64,000 nt of DNA. Origin: Pelargonium tetragonum (Eukaryota > Streptophyta > Magnoliopsida > Geraniales > Geraniaceae). Below are positions 60,471 through 64,000 of the stretch, piece by piece; position 1 is the first letter of the stretch, and each line of letters starts with the position of its first letter. A program made the translations under genes and the position numbers. The DNA is taken from the NCBI GenBank assembly GCA_036897445.1, contig JAYMTL010000038.1, positions 1-64,000 of the forward strand, written 5' to 3'. The notes beneath the pieces were generated by a model, which was not told the origin of the DNA, made no database searches, and saw nothing but the letters and a program-made list of their open reading frames with translations.

Positions 60471-60775
60471 CAACTAACTACACTAACTAAGAAGAACTGC
60501 AACTAGCTACAATCTAGTACAATACACTAGCTACAGCAGTAAGCTCATTAAGACAGTAACTCTACCAAGCTTCCAACAATAAGACTTCTTCTCTCTATTC
60601 CTCTATATGTATTATCTATTCTATACATTACATCCTCTAACTAATAAATAAAGTGTAAACTAGCTCTTTACCAACCAAGTCCAAACAAGCAAGACCTCCT
60701 CAAGAAGAAGCCCTTTTTAGCAAGTAAGAAGTCTAGTTCAAGTGTCCTTGTCTCTGTTATAAAACTAAGTCTTCT
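60471..60775 (-). repeat. Possible family P array unit 3, decayed
   Basis: CTATACATTACATCCTCTAA (60621-60640) may be a worn core (compare CATTACCTCC). AGCTCTTTACCAACCAAG (60663-60680) resembles AGCTCTTAACCAACAAGG of unit 1. The sequence keeps the A-rich plus-strand style of the array. Weaker than units 1 and 2. Confidence 0.35.
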
Positions 60776-60795
60776 TCATCTTCGATACCTTGACT
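60775..60795 (+). promoter_or_regulatory. Conserved ATCTTCGATACCT word at the array edge
   Basis: CTTCATCTTCGATACCTTGA lies exactly where the family P array ends. It is one of five copies in the window and shares 18 bases with the inverted copy at 36667. Confidence 0.45.
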
Positions 60796-62202
60796 TTAAT
60801 ATTCTTATCTTATTAAAAAAGAAATTTTGACTTATACTTAGATTTTCTAGACTTATACTCTTTCCTATTTCTATTAACTTATTCTTTAACTTTAATTGTT
60901 CTAAGCTCTATTACTCAGAGTGTACCTTGTGTTTCTCAAAAAGGAGTGTATAGACTTAATGGAAACAGACAGAAATCTCTCTCGACTGAAGCTTCTTAAG
61001 CGTAGGAAGCTCTACAAGATAGATTCTGAATATCTATATATCCTCACCAAGGATTCTTTGTCTTCTATTTTCTTTGAGTTAGGAGTTAGGTTTGACTTAC
61101 TTACTTTTCTTATAACAACCTAGAATGATAGGATTTCTATGGTTCATTATTATAGGAGTAGGAGCTAGAACTTTACTTCTTTATTTTATAGTATTTGTCT
61201 TCTTTCCTTCTTCTTAGTCTTAATTTATTAGGAGCTGTTTGTAAGATAAGGAAAGGTTTGATATTTATCAAGTGGAGTTCCGCTAAGGTTTTTAAGTAGC
61301 TAAGAATCCCTCTACTCTTTGATTTGTAAACCTATTTTCCCTCTCAAATCCGTTTTATTAAATGTGTCCGTTTGTAAGAATTCCTAGATCCAAACAAAAG
61401 GGTGTTGTAAACTAAAGAACTTAGAAAGAATGAATTCCTCAATCTCATCGAAACTGAGTTACCTTAATATTAAGATTAGAAGATTAGAATTAGGAAATGA
61501 GCTAATGTACTTTATTGTAGCTAAAGTAATAAAGGAATGTAATGTATAGAAGGGGGAATGGAGCTTAATGTCTTACTGTAGGGATAGAGAGAGGGGACCT
61601 GGGAGCTCTCGAGTCAATAGAAAATTAAGACTTATCAAAAAGTTGTAATTATAAAAACTAAAGGAAATCCCCAATTGAGGCCCTTTTATAAACTCATTTT
61701 TTAGTAAATTGACTTCGAAAGGTCGACACATAAAAAATAGGGAAGGCTTCATAAATTAGCAAGAGTTCGGGGTACAATAAGGGACTTAGGAGATTGGTAA
61801 ACGAGTAGACAGGCTAAAGGCACAAGTGTGAGATATTCCCTGGGACTTACTTTGACTTTTAGAGTCCTTTTGTCTCTACCTATTTAGATTAAGGAACTTA
61901 AGTATAGCAAAGGTTGAAGAATTTCTATTAATTTAGAGCTTTCATGTAATTAACTTCTCTTAAAAATCCATGTAGCGAGGAATGGAATTCGCTGTAATAA
62001 TGCAAGCTCTGTTTTCCTAACTACCATGAACTGCTTTTTAAATGACTTTCTATCTGATGGAATGTTAAAAATTGTAAGATACTTTACCTTAGAGTAGGCC
62101 TTAACACTGCGTTATACTTTGCAAATAGTTTAGGAAAAATGCAGTATATAACAAGAAAAGGGTTTTAGTTTCTATTTAACACCTAATCTTTACTTAACTT
62201 AG
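60796..62202. other. Gene-free AT-rich stretch with one basic small frame
   Basis: The frame at 60920-61123 (67 codons, starting at GTG or TTG-type codon, first in-frame ATG at residue 14) gives a basic product with LSRLKLLKRRKLYKIDSEY. No family is recognised. Nothing else is seen. Confidence 0.45.
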
Positions 62203-62277
62203 TGCGGGCTTGTAGAGTTCCTATAGAATTAAAGGTAATAGAAAATAGGTGGTAGGAAGATTCGAATCCTGTCTTTC
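62203..62277 (+). pseudogene. trnfM-like relic
   Basis: TGCGGGCTTGTAGAG at the 5' end and ATTCGAATCCTGTCT at the T arm resemble plant mitochondrial trnfM (TGCGGGGTAGAGC, GGTTCAAATCCTGTCT) at about the right total length of 75 bases. The middle (TTAAAGGTAATAGAAAATAGG) has no CAT anticodon loop. Decayed. Confidence 0.35.
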
Positions 62278-63470
62278 TATTCTAGTAGATTGAGCCTAGA
62301 TTCTGTAATATTAGGATGCCTTGAAGTCTATAAAATTTTCTCCTACAGCATAGAGTTGTTGCCTAAATTTAAGATTTTGTACTTTATTTAAACAGTTTCG
62401 ACTAAACAGATGCTAGAGTAAAGGCACAGTCAAACCTTTTATAAGTCTAGTGTTTTTTAGGGAAAAGGAATCCCTTTAATGTTGGTGGGGCTCTCCTACC
62501 AGATAATGATAAGAAATATGAAGTCCCCTTCTGTTTATCCTGCTTTAAGATGGATTATTAATCCCTTTTACTTCAATAAGTCATTTTGGCAATCTTCTAT
62601 ACCAAAACCAAAAATTCACAATAGTATGACCGGCGATCCCCTTTAGACAGGAGAATCCCAATACCCAATATAAGAAGACTTTTAGATCTTATTGCTCTTT
62701 CTCTTAAAGATAAAGGTTTCGTATTTAAGTGTCAGTGTCTTGACTTAGAATCAATAAAACTCAAATTTCCCGAACTAGTAGTAACAAGATGAACTAAAAA
62801 AAGATTAGAAGACGCCGGCTCACAAGATTCCTCACGTAGAAACAGCTGAGTATTTGTAATATTATAAAATGATTTATACGAGCAGCCGGAATCTTAAAGC
62901 AGATCTGAAGCCGTAAAGCCTCCTTGTGGTTTTAGACGTATAATAGGGACTTGTCAAAAAGAATTTCGTAAGTTCAAATCGTGCCATTACAAACGTGCAT
63001 GGTTAATAGCCTATAGAAACGGAAAGACTACAGAACCAAATGACCCGTAATATAAAGGGAAGCCCTGTGTTGCAACGGTTCCAAAACCCTTAAGATAGGA
63101 TAGCAGCTCAAATTAGGGTCCGTAAAGGGGTTTGATTAAGCTTATTATGAACTACCTAAGAAATTGACTAAGTTCCTCGCTCACTCATGGATTCGCAAAT
63201 TACGAGGAGATCCCTGCCTAATTAGTCTTTTCTTGAAGCCCTGAGGCCCACCCTGTTTTATTTTATACAGCCGAAAGTAAATAAATCTAGTACCGCAAAG
63301 TAACCAATGGCAATAAGTAAAGAACCTCAATTATCTGATGTTATTACTTGAATTAAAAAGGAAAGCTCTATCCTAGCAATCAAGTTTCTTTTTCGTTATA
63401 GAAAATCCATGGTAAACTTTCTCTTAGTATAAGCTGAAGCTTGATTTGTAATTGTAGACAAGGTAACGAA
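62278..63470. other. Gene-free stretch with a lone T-arm-like word
   Basis: No gene is seen. TTTCGTAAGTTCAAATCG at about 62962-62979 resembles a T arm, but no full tRNA fold could be built from the bases before it. Confidence 0.45.
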
Positions 63471-63545
63471 GTTAAGTTAAGTTAAGTTAAGTTAAGTTAA
63501 GTTAAGTTAAGTTAAGTTAAGTTAAGTTAAGTTAAGTTAAGTTAA
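63471..63545 (+). repeat. Perfect pentanucleotide array (GTTAA)15
   Basis: Fifteen uninterrupted copies of GTTAA fill 75 bases. Upstream GAA may be a partial unit. The array is perfect although every other repeat in the window is decayed, so it is probably young and made by slipped replication. Confidence 0.95.
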
Positions 63546-64000
63546 TCGACTTATTGTATAAAAGATTTGTAAAGTTAAAGGAAACCTGGGGTTACGAAAA
63601 TTTCAAAAATAATGTTTAATGGCGGTAGGTACGCCAAAGGGAATAAAAATGAGCTGGCTAAAAGCTTGGTATTATTATAAATTTGCGGTACCTACTTTGT
63701 AAAGGTAGTGGGTTCCTTAAAATCAAACTTCCCTCCAGGTTCCAACCTAGTAAAAGTCGCAGTGATATCTACCGTATATTACAAGCGGATTGTGGTGTAA
63801 ATAACTTTATTCTATAGTATTCTATAGTAAGAATTTTGTACTTGAAAGATTTATATAATAGGACGTAACTTGTCCTCTCCTGGAGCCTGCCCTTGGCTTT
63901 TACTAATCCAGTCTTTTTTAGCTACTTATATATTCCCCGGACACTTCCACGAGAGTTGAGAGACCCACTAAAATCGGGAAGGAGCTGTTGGAACACCCTA
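63546..64000. other. Gene-free AT-rich stretch
   Basis: No gene or recognised repeat is seen. TTCTATAGTA occurs twice next to itself at about 63811-63830. Confidence 0.55.

Noticed and set aside
1-64000. CRISPR arrays, bacterial operons or prophage
   Set aside because: No spaced identical repeats of CRISPR type, no dense coding and no ribosome-binding pattern; the window is not bacterial.

Overview
This window looks like intergenic DNA from a plant organelle, most likely the mitochondrial genome of a seed plant. The argument rests on tRNA relics. At 30433-30505 there is a tryptophan tRNA with a CCA anticodon that closely resembles the plastid-type trnW found in seed-plant mitochondria. The left edge and the element at 26038 resemble mitochondrial trnK, and 54126-54197 resembles plastid trnN. 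The DNA is AT-rich by eye, and its G and C fall in short runs. I compared all families from memory, so the lineage is inferred. A nuclear insertion of organelle DNA is not excluded.

I recognise no protein gene, rRNA, group II intron core or CRISPR array. The longest open frame is 122 codons and starts with TTG. In DNA this AT-rich, a stop falls about once in 14 codons per frame, so a few open frames of 110-120 codons are expected by chance in 64 kb.

The content is mostly decayed repeats and tRNA debris. Region by region: a trnK relic at the left edge; a featureless 5 kb; a patchwork at 5.2-11.7 kb (family A copies, a GC-richer block with a strong hairpin, a copy of family P, a decayed minisatellite and a G-rich block); a long quiet stretch from 14.8 to 40 kb broken by three or four tRNA-like relics and one likely intact-core trnW; a P copy at 40.7 kb; a C-rich block at 44.4-46.6 kb that looks like an inverted relative of the G-rich blocks; a diverged direct duplication at 49.2-50.7 kb; further P copies and the trnN relic at 53.3-54.7 kb; a G-rich block at 54.8-56.4 kb; then family A, family B and a tandem array of P elements at 58.4-60.8 kb; and finally a trnfM-like relic and a perfect 15-unit GTTAA array.

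The most interesting items are family P (a dispersed, sometimes tandem element with a conserved core holding TTACCGACTGCAGC and ending GGTAA), a conserved word ATCTTCGATACCT found at five places on both strands, and a tRNA-like relic that joins a trnK-like 5' half to a trnQ-like 3' half. None is shown to be functional by the sequence alone.
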